A DNA stretch of 20,868 nt from an uncultured Clostridia bacterium (GTDB lineage Bacteria; Bacillota; Clostridia; Oscillospirales; Acutalibacteraceae): positions 1-20,868 of the forward strand of contig CANQIG010000006.1 of assembly GCA_947623765.1 (NCBI GenBank). Reading direction: 5' to 3'. Shown here one piece after another: positions 13,782 through 20,868 of the stretch. How positions within the stretch are numbered: position 1 is the first letter of the stretch; each line of letters begins with the position of its first letter. The translations under genes were made by a program, and so were the position numbers. Under the pieces are notes generated by a model, which saw nothing but the letters and a program-made list of their open reading frames with translations, searched no databases and was not told the DNA's origin.

Positions 13782-15053
13782 TCAGTTCACAAAGTTGAAT
13801 TCCACGTCGTAAATGCTGACGGTATCTCCCTCTTCGATCCCCGCCGCGCGCAGCGCTTCGATGACGCCGGTGCGCTCGAGGACAAGGTCGAAATACTGAA
13901 TGGATTCGTAGTCGTCCGGATCGAGCCGCTCGACCAGTTTCAAAAGCCACTCGCCCTCCACAAAGTAAACGCCGTCTTCCTTCCGGATCTCCACCTTGCC
14001 GCGCTCGACCTGATCCGCATCGGGCAGAGGCGCGGGTTCCGGCTCGAACCGCTCCACAGGCGGGAGCGTCGAAAGCATCTCGGCGATCTTGTTCAGGAGC
14101 GGATCGACCCCGTGCCGGATCGCGGCCATCATCGGGAAGAACGCGTAGCCCTGCGCTTCCACAAAGCGGCGGAAGTCCTCCACGGCTTCGTCGCCGCATA
14201 GGTCGCACTTGTTCCCGGCAACGATCATCGGGCGTTCCGCAAGCTCCGGGTTGAACTTCCGCAGCTCCTCGTTGATGATCCGGAAATCCTCCTTCGGGTC
14301 GCGTCCTTCGCTGCCCGAAACGTCCACGATATGCACGAGCATCCGGCAGCGCTCGACGTGCCGCAGGAACCGATGCCCGAGGCCGACGCCCTGCCACGCG
14401 CCTTCGATGAGGCCGGGGATATCCGCCATCACAAAGGAATTCCCCTCCCCCATCCGCACCACGCCGAGGACCGGCGAGAGCGTGGTGAAGTGGTAATTCG
14501 CGATCTCCGGCTTCGCCTCGCTCGACACGGAGACCAGCGTCGACTTCCCGACGTTCGGGAACCCGACCAGACCCACATCGGCGAGCAGCTTCAGCTCCAA
14601 TTTGAGATCAAAGGCTTCCCCGGGCGTACCGCTCTTCGCAAAGCGCGGCGTCTGCCGCGTGGGGGTCGCGAAATGCGTGTTTCCCCAGCCGCCCCGGCCT
14701 CCCTTCGCAATCACGACGTCCCCGTCGTCCGAAAGGTCGGCCATCAGACGCCCGGTCGCCGCGTCGCGGACCACGGTCCCCCGCGGCACCAGGACGACGA
14801 GCGGCGGAGCGCTCTTTCCGGCGCAGCGGTTCCCGCGGCCGTTTTCGCCCCGTGCAGCCGCGTATTTACGGCGGTACCGGAAATCCGCGAGCGTCGAAAG
14901 GCTTGGGTCCACACGGAAGACGATATCTCCCCCGCGCCCGCCGTCTCCGCCGTCCGGGCCGCCCGCCGCCACATATTTTTCCCGGTGAAAGGAGACCGCG
15001 CCGTCTCCTCCGTTTCCGGCCTGCACATGAATCTCCGCGTAATCAATGAACAA
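13782..15053 (-). CDS. obgE: Obg family ribosome-assembly GTPase
   Basis: A TTG start at 15053 with GGAGG 9 nt upstream gives 423 residues beginning MFIDYAEIHVQAGNGGDG, exactly the family N-terminus. The glycine-rich Obg domain spans 1-157. The G domain has GFPNVGKST (164-172), DIPG (211-214) and NKCD (281-284). The C-terminal OCT domain (about 345-423), typical of Gram-positive Obg, ends the protein. Obg binds the 50S subunit late in assembly and responds to (p)ppGpp; in Bacillus it is essential and needed for sporulation. The G5 position reads MAAI instead of the usual SA, a mild departure. A hairpin at 15086-15120 lies between rpmA and this gene, so part of the operon transcripts probably stop before it. 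Confidence 0.96.
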   Translation of the reverse strand: MFIDYAEIHVQAGNGGDGAVSFHREKYVAAGGPDGGDGGRGGDIVFRVDPSLSTLADFRYRRKYAAARGENGRGNRCAGKSAPPLVVLVPRGTVVRDAATGRLMADLSDDGDVVIAKGGRGGWGNTHFATPTRQTPRFAKSGTPGEAFDLKLELKLLADVGLVGFPNVGKSTLVSVSSEAKPEIANYHFTTLSPVLGVVRMGEGNSFVMADIPGLIEGAWQGVGLGHRFLRHVERCRMLVHIVDVSGSEGRDPKEDFRIINEELRKFNPELAERPMIVAGNKCDLCGDEAVEDFRRFVEAQGYAFFPMMAAIRHGVDPLLNKIAEMLSTLPPVERFEPEPAPLPDADQVERGKVEIRKEDGVYFVEGEWLLKLVERLDPDDYESIQYFDLVLERTGVIEALRAAGIEEGDTVSIYDVEFNFVN

Positions 15054-15085
15054 AACGCGTTTCCTCCCAAACTCTGTTCCGCGCA

Positions 15086-15120
15086 AAAAACGGGCCTCTC
15101 AAACTGCCAAAGAGACCCGC
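15086..15120 (-). terminator. Intra-operon terminator between rpmA and obgE
   Basis: Minus-strand stem CGGGTCTCT / AGAGGCCCG (one G-U pair) is followed directly by TTTTTT (15086-15091). It lies 30 nt after the rpmA stop and no promoter is visible before obgE, so it probably acts as a partial terminator that lowers obgE, mrnC and yitT expression relative to the ribosomal proteins. Confidence 0.75.
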
Positions 15121-15149
15121 TTCCTGCAAATTTTACATCCGAACTGCGC

Positions 15150-15434
15150 TTACTGCTCCAGCGCGTACACGCTGACCTTCTTGCGATCCCGGCCGAGGCG
15201 CTCGAAACGCACCTTGCCGTCGATCAGCGCAAACAGGGAATCGTCGGAACCGCGGCCGACGTTCTCTCCCGGATGGATGTGGGTGCCGCGCTGCTTCACC
15301 AGAATATTGCCCGCGAGGACGAACTGACCGTCTGCGCGCTTCACACCGAGACGCTTCGACTCGGAGTCGCGGCCGTTCTTGGTGGAGCCCATACCTTTTT
15401 TATGCGCGAAGAGCTGAATATTGATCTTAAGCAT
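15150..15434 (-). CDS. rpmA: 50S ribosomal protein L27 with Prp-cleaved N-terminus
   Basis: The 94-residue protein begins MLKINIQLFAHKKG, then GSTKNGRDSESKRLGVKR and the GTHIHPGENVGRG segment of L27. In Firmicutes the first nine residues are removed by the protease Prp, exposing the tail that reaches into the peptidyl transferase centre; here the cut would fall between Phe9 and Ala10. The motif is slightly divergent (INIQLFA rather than LNLQFFA). The prp gene lies immediately upstream. The ATG has AGAAAGGAAG at about 8 nt. Confidence 0.96.
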   Translation of the reverse strand: MLKINIQLFAHKKGMGSTKNGRDSESKRLGVKRADGQFVLAGNILVKQRGTHIHPGENVGRGSDDSLFALIDGKVRFERLGRDRKKVSVYALEQ

Positions 15435-15471
15435 GATCTTGGCTTCCTTTCTGTAAACCGATTTTCTTTCC

Positions 15472-15801
15472 CTAGGCTTCCAGGATCTCATACGAGACCG
15501 TGAGCCGCTCAGGATACTGTTCTGAAAGCCCCTCGAGATGGAGCTTCAGACCGAGAAGGACATCCCGGCACAGCCGGGCATCCTGTTCGCGAAAGCGGAG
15601 CAGCATCTCCCCGTCCTCCGCGATGAGCGCCGTCGGCGATACATGGAGCACCTCCAAGACGGTATTCGCCGTCAGGAACGCGGCAGAGGAGACCGCCGCG
15701 CAGAGAATGTCCGAACCGCTTTCGGCCATCCCGGAATGGCCGCGCACGGAAAACCCCGTGAGCGCGCCCTCCGGCGTTGTGTAAAACGAAGCGCGGATCA
15801 C
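15472..15801 (-). CDS. prp: Ribosomal-processing cysteine protease Prp
   Basis: A GTG at 15801, one base after the rplU TAA, opens a 109-residue frame. GHSGMAESGSDILCAAVS carries the His and Cys that form the catalytic dyad of Prp (formerly YsxB). The rest has the small alpha/beta family fold and a normal length. Prp removes the N-terminal extension of L27, encoded by the next gene. An ATG-led reading further upstream in this frame only overlaps rplU and is Arg/Ser-rich noise. Translation is almost certainly coupled to rplU. Confidence 0.93.
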   Translation of the reverse strand: MIRASFYTTPEGALTGFSVRGHSGMAESGSDILCAAVSSAAFLTANTVLEVLHVSPTALIAEDGEMLLRFREQDARLCRDVLLGLKLHLEGLSEQYPERLTVSYEILEA

Positions 15802-15802
15802 G

Positions 15803-16111
15803 TTACGCCTTGACCGCCTCGATCTGCACCTTGGTGTACGCCTGCCGGTGTCCCATCTTGCGCTTCGCGTTCTTCTTAGCCTTGTAGGTGAAGACCGTGA
15901 TCTTCTTCGACTTGCCGTTCTTGACCACCTTGCCGGTGACCTCGGCGCCTTCCACATACGGCGCGCCGACTTTCGTGCCGTTCTCGTCGCTGATCGCGAG
16001 AACCGGGAACTTGACGGTTTCTTCCTCGGCGGCGGCGAGCTTCTCGACAAAGATCACATCGCCGTACTGCACCTTGTACTGCTTCCCGCCCGTTTCGATG
16101 ACTGCAAACAT
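15803..16111 (-). CDS. rplU: 50S ribosomal protein L21
   Basis: The 102-residue protein begins MFAVIETGGKQYKVQYGD and ends in the basic KKNAKRKMGHRQAYTKVQIEAV stretch, in pieces typical of L21. It binds 23S rRNA. It is the first gene of the operon. A ribosome site is built from AGGCAGGCAAAAAAGGA just before the ATG at 16111. The in-frame extension to 16183 would run through the leader hairpin and is not used. Confidence 0.96.
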   Translation of the reverse strand: MFAVIETGGKQYKVQYGDVIFVEKLAAAEEETVKFPVLAISDENGTKVGAPYVEGAEVTGKVVKNGKSKKITVFTYKAKKNAKRKMGHRQAYTKVQIEAVKA

Positions 16112-16144
16112 TCCTTTTTTGCCTGCCTTTGTTTCAGACTCGCT

Positions 16145-16181
16145 GTCGTGGGCGGGCAAAAACCGCTTAGGTGCCCACAAC
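16145..16181 (-). ncRNA. Structured leader of the rplU mRNA (L21-leader-like)
   Basis: The rplU 5' UTR folds into GTTGTGGGC / GCCCACGAC (16173-16181 with 16145-16153, one G-U pair). The loop reads CACCTAAGCGGTTTTTGCCC. Position and general form fit the L21 leader element of Firmicutes, thought to mediate feedback by L21. The family assignment is from memory of its form, not from a model search. Confidence 0.5.
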
Positions 16182-16194
16182 ACGCGGCAAGTTT

Positions 16195-16223
16195 ATTATA
16201 CCAATCCCGCGCGCCGAAGTCAA
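16195..16223 (-). promoter_or_regulatory. Promoter of the rplU-prp-rpmA-obgE operon
   Basis: Minus-strand TTGACT (16218-16223), 17 nt, perfect TATAAT (16195-16200) preceded by TG as an extended -10. This is one of the best promoters in the window, as expected for ribosomal protein genes. Confidence 0.85.
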
Positions 16224-16270
16224 GCTTTTTTCAAAACTCCGCCCTTTTTCCGGCGGAAAAAAATAGACGG

Positions 16271-16299
16271 TTGAAAAAAATCAGACAAGGGTGTATACT
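16271..16299 (+). promoter_or_regulatory. Promoter of the M32 peptidase operon
   Basis: TTGAAA (16271-16276), 17 nt, TATACT (16294-16299), about 38 nt upstream of the ATG at 16337. It is divergent from the rplU promoter with about 50 bp between the two -35 boxes. Confidence 0.75.
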
Positions 16300-16336
16300 G
16301 GAGGGGAAATCTTCCCATTTTGAAGGAGGTACGTTT

Positions 16337-17842
16337 ATGATTCGCAAGGAAGCGCTGGAAACCCTCGCTGAACTGCAGAAGAAAATGTATGCGTACGGCG
16401 TCGCGATGGCTTCCCTGACGCTGGACGCGGATACCGTCGCGCCGAAGGATACCGCGGAGGGCCGCGGCGTCGCGCTCGGCATTCTCGCCGGCGAGTCGCA
16501 TAAGCTCTTTGCCAACAAAGAGGTGGGCGATCTGCTCGCGGAGCTCGACGCAGCCAAGGACGAGCTGGACCCGACCGTCCGGCGGCAGGTGGAGGTCCTC
16601 AAGCGCGATTATGACCGGATGAGCCGCGTTCCCGCCGAGGAATACATGGAGTACGCCATGCTGCGGAACCAGTCCGGCGACGTCTGGCACAAGGCGAAGG
16701 AAAAGAGCGATTTCGCCATGTTCGCACCGGTGCTCGAAAAGCTCATCGCGTGTACCCGCAAATTCGCGGCGTATTACGACAGCACCAAAGCCCCGTACGA
16801 CGCGCTGCTCAACGAATACGAGCGCGGCATCAACATGGAATATCTCGATTCCTTCTTTGCCTCGCTCCGGGAGCGCATCGTCCCGCTGATCCACGAGATC
16901 TCGAAAAAGCCGCAGCCTGACGACAGCTTCCTCAAGAAAGAATATCCCATCGCGAAGCAGCGCGAGTTCTCGGATTATCTGATGGACGTCATCGGACTCG
17001 ACCGTTCGCACTGCACCATCGGCGAGACGGAGCATCCCTTCACGCTGAACTTCAACAACAAGGACGTGCGCATCACAACGCACTACAAGGAGCACGACGT
17101 GTCCGCCTCGATGTACTCCGTGATCCATGAGAGCGGCCACGCGATGTATGAGCTCGGCGTCTCGGACGATCTCCAGTATACCTGCCTCGCAGGCGGCATG
17201 ACGATGGGCACGCACGAGAGCCAGTCCCGCTTCTACGAGAACCTGATCGGCCGTTCCCTCCCGTTCATTCAGGCGATCTTCCCGAAGATCGTGGAATTCT
17301 TCCCGGAGCAGCTCGAAGGCGTTACTGCGGAACAGTTCTATCTCGCGGTGAACCGCGCGGAGCCCTCCCTGATCCGCACGGAAGCGGACGAGCTCACCTA
17401 TCCGCTCCACATCATGATCCGCTACGAGATCGAAAAGCAGCTCTTCGGCGGCACGCTCGAGGTCAAGGACATCCCCGAGACGTGGAACCGTCTGTACAAG
17501 GAGTATCTCGGCGTCGATGTGCCGGACGGCAAGCACGGCTGCCTGCAGGATTCCCATTGGTCCGGCGCGATGTTCGGCTACTTCCCGTCCTACGCGCTCG
17601 GCAGCGCCTACGGCGCGCAGATGCTGCGCAACATGGAGAAGGATTTCGACGTCTGGGACGCCGTCGGCAATGGGAACCTCGCCCCGGTCTCCGCGTGGCT
17701 CCGCGAGAAGATCCATAAATACGGCGGCGCGAAGGAATCCGCGGAGCTCGTCCGCAGTGCCTGCGGCGGCGCGTTCGATCCCACCGTTTACGCGGACTAT
17801 CTCGTCGAAAAGTATTCCAAGCTCTACGGCGTAGAAATGTAA
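16337..17842 (+). CDS. M32 family metallocarboxypeptidase
   Basis: The 501-residue protein has the normal length of family M32 (Thermus/Pyrococcus carboxypeptidase, Bacillus YpwA). The zinc site is HESGH at 264-268, with the third ligand Glu294 in HESQSR (293-298). Further family marks are YGVAMASLTLDADTVAPK at the start, the RITTHY segment before the zinc site, and NRAEPSLIRTEADELTYPLHIMIRYEIE, in pieces, near 330-360. These enzymes remove C-terminal residues from peptides in the cytoplasm. There is no signal peptide. The ATG has a perfect AAGGAGGT 6 nt upstream; any in-frame extension to the left crosses the rplU leader and promoter. A DUF2961 gene follows 12 nt later. Confidence 0.94.
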   Translation: MIRKEALETLAELQKKMYAYGVAMASLTLDADTVAPKDTAEGRGVALGILAGESHKLFANKEVGDLLAELDAAKDELDPTVRRQVEVLKRDYDRMSRVPAEEYMEYAMLRNQSGDVWHKAKEKSDFAMFAPVLEKLIACTRKFAAYYDSTKAPYDALLNEYERGINMEYLDSFFASLRERIVPLIHEISKKPQPDDSFLKKEYPIAKQREFSDYLMDVIGLDRSHCTIGETEHPFTLNFNNKDVRITTHYKEHDVSASMYSVIHESGHAMYELGVSDDLQYTCLAGGMTMGTHESQSRFYENLIGRSLPFIQAIFPKIVEFFPEQLEGVTAEQFYLAVNRAEPSLIRTEADELTYPLHIMIRYEIEKQLFGGTLEVKDIPETWNRLYKEYLGVDVPDGKHGCLQDSHWSGAMFGYFPSYALGSAYGAQMLRNMEKDFDVWDAVGNGNLAPVSAWLREKIHKYGGAKESAELVRSACGGAFDPTVYADYLVEKYSKLYGVEM

Positions 17843-17854
17843 AGGAGGCCGTCC

Positions 17855-18880
17855 GTGAAGCTATATGAGATGGCGGATCGGGTCAGCTTCGGGTTCTCCG
17901 CGGAGAACCCGACCGGCTCAAAGAGCGGAGGCTCCCGCGGGAAGGACTGCGAGAAGCTCCGCCCGTGCATCGAGATCGCCCCGGGCGAGACGGCTGTTCT
18001 TATGGACGCCGACGGCCCAGGCATGATCCGGCACATCTGGTTCACCGGGTACGTGGGACATTCCTTTATCCTGCGCGTCTACTGGGACGGCGAAGCGTTC
18101 CCGTCCGTGGAAGCGCCGCTTTCGGCGTTCTTCGGCTGCGCCTACGACGAAAACGCCGGGGACATGGAGGGCAGGTATCCTTACCTGAACTCCGCCGCCG
18201 TGCTCGTCGCGCCGGGCCGCGGCTATAATTCGTACTGGGAGATGCCCTTTCAAAGGCACTGCCGCGTCACCGTGGAGAACCGCGGCGAAACCGCGCAGAC
18301 GCTCTTCTACATGATCTCCGGCTGGTACGGCGCGGTCCCTGAGAACGCGGGGTATTTCCACGCGCTCTACCGGCAGGAGCACCCCGTGCGGAAAGGCCGC
18401 TCCTACGCGGTCGTGGAGGGCATTGCCGGGAAAGGCTGCTTTGTCGGCATGACGCTCGCCGCCGGGATGAACGGGAACAACACGTGCTGGGTCGAAGGAG
18501 AGATCAAAATGTATCTCGACGGCGACGCCTTCCCCACCATGAACTACACCGGCACCGAAGATTACTTCTGCGGCTCCTACGGCTTCGGGAACGACATCCT
18601 CCTGAAACGTTACCAGACGTATAGCGGCCTCTACGCGGGTATGTTCGCGATCCTCGGCGACCAGCGGGAAATGTACAACCAGCAGCAGCGTTTTCTGCTT
18701 TATCGGTGGCACATCCCGGACCCCGTCTACTTTGCGAAGGACTTCCGCATGGTGATGGACAACCTCGGCTGGACCGGCCCGCGTTACGACGATTATACCA
18801 CCGTCGCTTTCCTCTATCTGGAAAAGCCGACCGTCCTTCCGCACACGCTCCCGTCCGACGCGGAGATGTGTATGCGGTGA
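17855..18880 (+). CDS. DUF2961 / GH172-type protein, probable glycoside hydrolase
   Basis: The 341-residue protein starts at GTG 17855 with AAAGGAGG 6 nt upstream. It matches DUF2961, now glycoside hydrolase family GH172, whose characterised members act on alpha-D-fructofuranosides and D-arabinofuranosides. Seen motifs are GPGMIRHIWFT (54-64), LRVYWDGE (73-80), the PFQRHCRVTVEN strand, EGEIKMYLDGD (214-224), TGTEDYF (232-238) and YRWHIPDPVYF (283-293). Glu216 and Glu235 are candidate catalytic residues, by inference. There is no signal peptide, so it would act on imported sugars. It is short and single-domain. It is probably cotranscribed with the M32 gene. The sugar substrate is unknown. Confidence 0.85.
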   Translation: MKLYEMADRVSFGFSAENPTGSKSGGSRGKDCEKLRPCIEIAPGETAVLMDADGPGMIRHIWFTGYVGHSFILRVYWDGEAFPSVEAPLSAFFGCAYDENAGDMEGRYPYLNSAAVLVAPGRGYNSYWEMPFQRHCRVTVENRGETAQTLFYMISGWYGAVPENAGYFHALYRQEHPVRKGRSYAVVEGIAGKGCFVGMTLAAGMNGNNTCWVEGEIKMYLDGDAFPTMNYTGTEDYFCGSYGFGNDILLKRYQTYSGLYAGMFAILGDQREMYNQQQRFLLYRWHIPDPVYFAKDFRMVMDNLGWTGPRYDDYTTVAFLYLEKPTVLPHTLPSDAEMCMR

Positions 18881-18922
18881 TCCCGCCGACACCGCTCGCG
18901 GCCGGCGGGTCCATACCAAATG

Positions 18923-18966
18923 AAAAAACGCTCCCGGGGCGGTCTTCCGCCCTGAGAGCGTTTTTT
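18923..18966. terminator. Bidirectional terminator after the GH172-type gene
   Basis: Arms AAAAAACGCTC...GGGCGG and CCGCCC...GAGCGTTTTTT pair with one or two mismatches around a TCTT loop, with a T-run on each strand. It lies between the convergent stops at 18880 and 18999. Confidence 0.88.
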
Positions 18967-18998
18967 GCACCTGTTTGCAAATTTTAGGAACTTGTCCG

Positions 18999-19406
18999 TT
19001 ATTTCGCGTACGTCTCCCGCAGACGGGCGAGGATCGTCTCATCCGCCGGGCAAAACGCATACTGCGGGATCTCCGAAGCGAGGATCCACCGAAGGTCGTT
19101 GTGTTCCAGGAGCTTTGGGACGCCGGAGACGATCTTCGCGTGGTACAGCGCGAGGTGAACATCCAGATCCGGATACTCGTGCGTGACCTCCATGAAGAGC
19201 TCTCCTGCCTCGATCCCGATATCCAGCTCCTCGCGGCATTCCCTTTGAAGCGCTTCTTCGGGCGTCTCCCCCGGCTCGATCTTCCCGCCGACAAATTCCC
19301 AGAGCAGTCCTCTCGCCTTATGTGCGGGCCGCTGGCAGATCATGAAACGGTCCCCGTCCCAGATCAGCGCCGCGACCACTTCGGCGTGCTTCTTCCCCCC
19401 GCTCAT
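18999..19406 (-). CDS. MutT-type Nudix hydrolase
   Basis: The 135-residue protein has a complete Nudix box, GKIEPGE then RECREELDI (about residues 41-63), preceded by the GLLWEFVGG of MutT-type enzymes. A pyrophosphohydrolase for oxidised or non-standard nucleoside triphosphates (8-oxo-dGTP or CTP class) is the likely role; the exact substrate is not readable. Its ATG overlaps the pyrE stop as ATGA, so the two are translationally coupled. It ends at the shared terminator 18923-18966. Confidence 0.88.
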   Translation of the reverse strand: MSGGKKHAEVVAALIWDGDRFMICQRPAHKARGLLWEFVGGKIEPGETPEEALQRECREELDIGIEAGELFMEVTHEYPDLDVHLALYHAKIVSGVPKLLEHNDLRWILASEIPQYAFCPADETILARLRETYAK

Positions 19407-20065
19407 AGGACGCAGTATTTCGCCATGTATTCCTCCATGGCGGGCAGAATGTGTCCGTACTCGCCCGAACCGGCGAGATAATCGTGGATATCCCGGACGT
19501 CCACGATCGGATGGACACGCAGGCCGAATTCTTCCCGAACCTCCGTGATCGCGGTTTTCCCCGGCGTCTTCCCCACCTCGCAGCGGTCCACGGAAATAAA
19601 CATATCGTTCACGCGGATGTCCCCACAGGCGGCGAGGATCGGCATCGTCTCTCGAACGGCGGTCCCGGCGGTAATCACGTCCTCGATGATGACAATCCGG
19701 TCTCCGTCCATCGGGCGGTACCCGACGAGGCTGCCGCCCTCGCCATGGTCCTTTTCTTCCTTGCGGTTGAAGAAATACGGCTTATTGATCCCGTAGTTCG
19801 TGTAGAGCGCGGCTGCGGTCGACGTGACGAGCGGGATCCCCTTGTACGCCGGGCCGAACATCGCGTCGAACCCGTCCCCAAGCGTTTCCTGAACGAGCGA
19901 GGCATAGAAGCCGCCCAGCTTTGCGATCTGCTCGCCGGTCCTGTAATTGCCCGTGTTCACGAAATACGGCGTAGTCCTGCCGCTCTTTGTGACAAAGCTC
20001 CCGAACCGGAGCACGTCGGCAGACAGCATGAACTCAATGAACTGCTTTTTGCTTTCTGTCAGCAT
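19403..20065 (-). CDS. pyrE: Orotate phosphoribosyltransferase
   Basis: The 220-residue protein joins orotate to PRPP to give OMP in pyrimidine synthesis. The PRPP-binding motif IIEDVITAGTA is at 126-136. The catalytic loop FFNRKEEKDHGEGG (98-111) has the expected lysines and His107. KSGRTTPYFVNTGNYRT (27-43) binds orotate. The length is normal. The ATG has AGAAAGGAAG at 5-7 nt. It is not next to other pyr genes; its partner here is a MutT-type Nudix gene overlapping by 4 bp. No PyrR attenuator is visible in the short upstream gap. Confidence 0.95.
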   Translation of the reverse strand: MLTESKKQFIEFMLSADVLRFGSFVTKSGRTTPYFVNTGNYRTGEQIAKLGGFYASLVQETLGDGFDAMFGPAYKGIPLVTSTAAALYTNYGINKPYFFNRKEEKDHGEGGSLVGYRPMDGDRIVIIEDVITAGTAVRETMPILAACGDIRVNDMFISVDRCEVGKTPGKTAITEVREEFGLRVHPIVDVRDIHDYLAGSGEYGHILPAMEEYMAKYCVL

Positions 20066-20087
20066 AAGAACTTCCTTTCTCTATCGG

Positions 20088-20107
20088 ATTTTGATCTGTC
20101 TCAAAAT
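20088..20107 (-). other. Short hairpin upstream of pyrE
   Basis: ATTTTGA (20101-20107 on the minus strand reading) and TCAAAAT (20088-20094) form a perfect 7-bp stem with a 6-nt loop, in the 57-bp gap between the upstream gene and pyrE. There is no U-run, so it is not a clear terminator. It may protect or separate the messages. Confidence 0.35.
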
Positions 20108-20122
20108 ATCTGTTTCCCGCCC

Positions 20123-20868
20123 TCACGCGGCAGGTTCCAAATCCAAGTCGAACAGCCCGGCTTCCGGCGTAAACCGAAAGACCTCCAGCCCGGTCCCGTC
20201 CGTCAGGGCGGCAAACGACGTGCCCTCGTCCGTGCGCAGGATCTCGCACCCGTAATCCGTGAGCGCGCGCATCGTCTCCCTGTGCGGGTGGCCGTAACTG
20301 TTGTCGAGCCCGCAGGAGATCACCGCGTAGCGCGGCCCGACCGCCTCAAGGAACGGCACAGACGTCGAAGACGACGACCCGTGGTGCCCGCATTTGAGCA
20401 CGTCGGCGGAGAGCAGCACGTCTTCCGCGAGCAGCCGCTCCTCGATCTCCCGCTCCGCGTCCCCCGTGAAAAGGAAGGAGACGTTCCCGAATGTGAACCG
20501 GACGACGGCCGAATAGTCGTTCATCTCCCCGAACCGGTCCCCCTCCTCGGGCGAAAGCACTTCAAAACGTGCGCCGTCCGGCGAAGGGATCTTTGTCCCC
20601 GCCGAGATCCCCCGCACCGTCGTCCCGGTCTCCTCGAGCGCGTCCAGCATTTTCTCGAACGTGACGGTCGTCGGAAGATCTTCATCCGGGAGGATGGGCA
20701 TATAAAACGTGCCGATCTCATAGCTTCGGATCACATCCTCCATGCCGCCGATGTGATCGGCATGGGGATGCGTCGCGATCACGCAGTCCAGTTCGGTCAC
20801 GCCGAGCGCCTCGAGGTCGCCGTGCAGCGCGTCCCACGAATCCCGCAGCCCCGCGTCGATCAGCATCG
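20123..20868 (-). CDS. Metallo-beta-lactamase-fold hydrolase, ComEC C-terminal-like (partial)
   Basis: The frame runs off the right edge, so the N-terminus is missing; at least 247 residues are present from an in-window Met that is probably internal (MLIDAG usually follows GQGDSFLI). The metal site THPHADHIGG gives HxHxDH, followed by LFTGDAE and CGHHGS. YAVISCG and YGHPH complete the ComEC/Rec2 MBL pattern. The fragment has no membrane segments, so it is either a secreted stand-alone MBL protein or the end of ComEC. Stand-alone MBL proteins of this type are common in Clostridia. The last gene in the window's right-hand, minus-strand group, it lies 57 bp upstream of pyrE. Confidence 0.85.
   Translation of the reverse strand, partial: MLIDAGLRDSWDALHGDLEALGVTELDCVIATHPHADHIGGMEDVIRSYEIGTFYMPILPDEDLPTTVTFEKMLDALEETGTTVRGISAGTKIPSPDGARFEVLSPEEGDRFGEMNDYSAVVRFTFGNVSFLFTGDAEREIEERLLAEDVLLSADVLKCGHHGSSSSTSVPFLEAVGPRYAVISCGLDNSYGHPHRETMRALTDYGCEILRTDEGTSFAALTDGTGLEVFRFTPEAGLFDLDLEPAA

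Noticed and set aside
16220..17716. Long minus-strand frame opposite the M32 peptidase
   Set aside because: It is an antisense artefact of high-GC codons. The plus strand holds the zinc motif, start and ribosome site.

Overview
The window looks like chromosomal DNA of a spore-forming, fairly high-GC Firmicute, most likely a gut or rumen Clostridia of the Oscillospirales type. This is inferred from four things: the rplU-prp-rpmA-obgE block with a Prp-type extension on L27, a SigH-like sigma factor, Gram-positive promoters and strong AAGGAGG-type ribosome sites, and a long secreted protein with SH3b repeats and Thr/Pro linkers. Gene density is high. Several starts are TTG or GTG.

Layout. (1) 1-353, minus: the start of a SigH-like sigma factor, cut by the window edge and divergent from comM (547-2076, plus). 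The last 272 bp of comM, covering its C-terminal domain and stop codon, occur three times in tandem (1809-2624), and the copies differ mostly at synonymous sites. (2) 2688-5633, minus: a secreted multi-SH3b lysozyme whose GH24 domain appears split by an extra SH3b domain. It converges on comM at a bidirectional terminator. An 869-bp AT-richer gap without a convincing gene lies upstream of it. (3) ackA (minus) and tmcAL (plus) are divergent from overlapping promoters; both proteins use acetate. (4) A Nudix hydrolase, ilvE and rsmF follow on the minus strand, then a tiny Asn/Ser-rich ORF (12220-12369, plus). (5) 12396-16111, minus: the operon rplU-prp-rpmA-(terminator)-obgE-mrnC-yitT, with a strong promoter and a structured leader. 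(6) 16337-18880, plus: an M32 carboxypeptidase followed 12 nt later by a DUF2961/GH172-type protein. (7) 18999-20868, minus: a metallo-beta-lactamase-fold protein cut by the right edge, then pyrE and a MutT-type Nudix gene that overlap by ATGA.

Most of the window is housekeeping: ribosome assembly, RNA maturation, acetate metabolism, pyrimidine and branched-chain amino acid synthesis. The least ordinary features are the triplicated comM C-terminal domain, the SH3b insertion in the lysozyme, the Asn-rich micro-ORF, and the peptidase/GH172 pair. I found no CRISPR array, transposase, tRNA or rRNA. No complete new defence or mobile system is visible.
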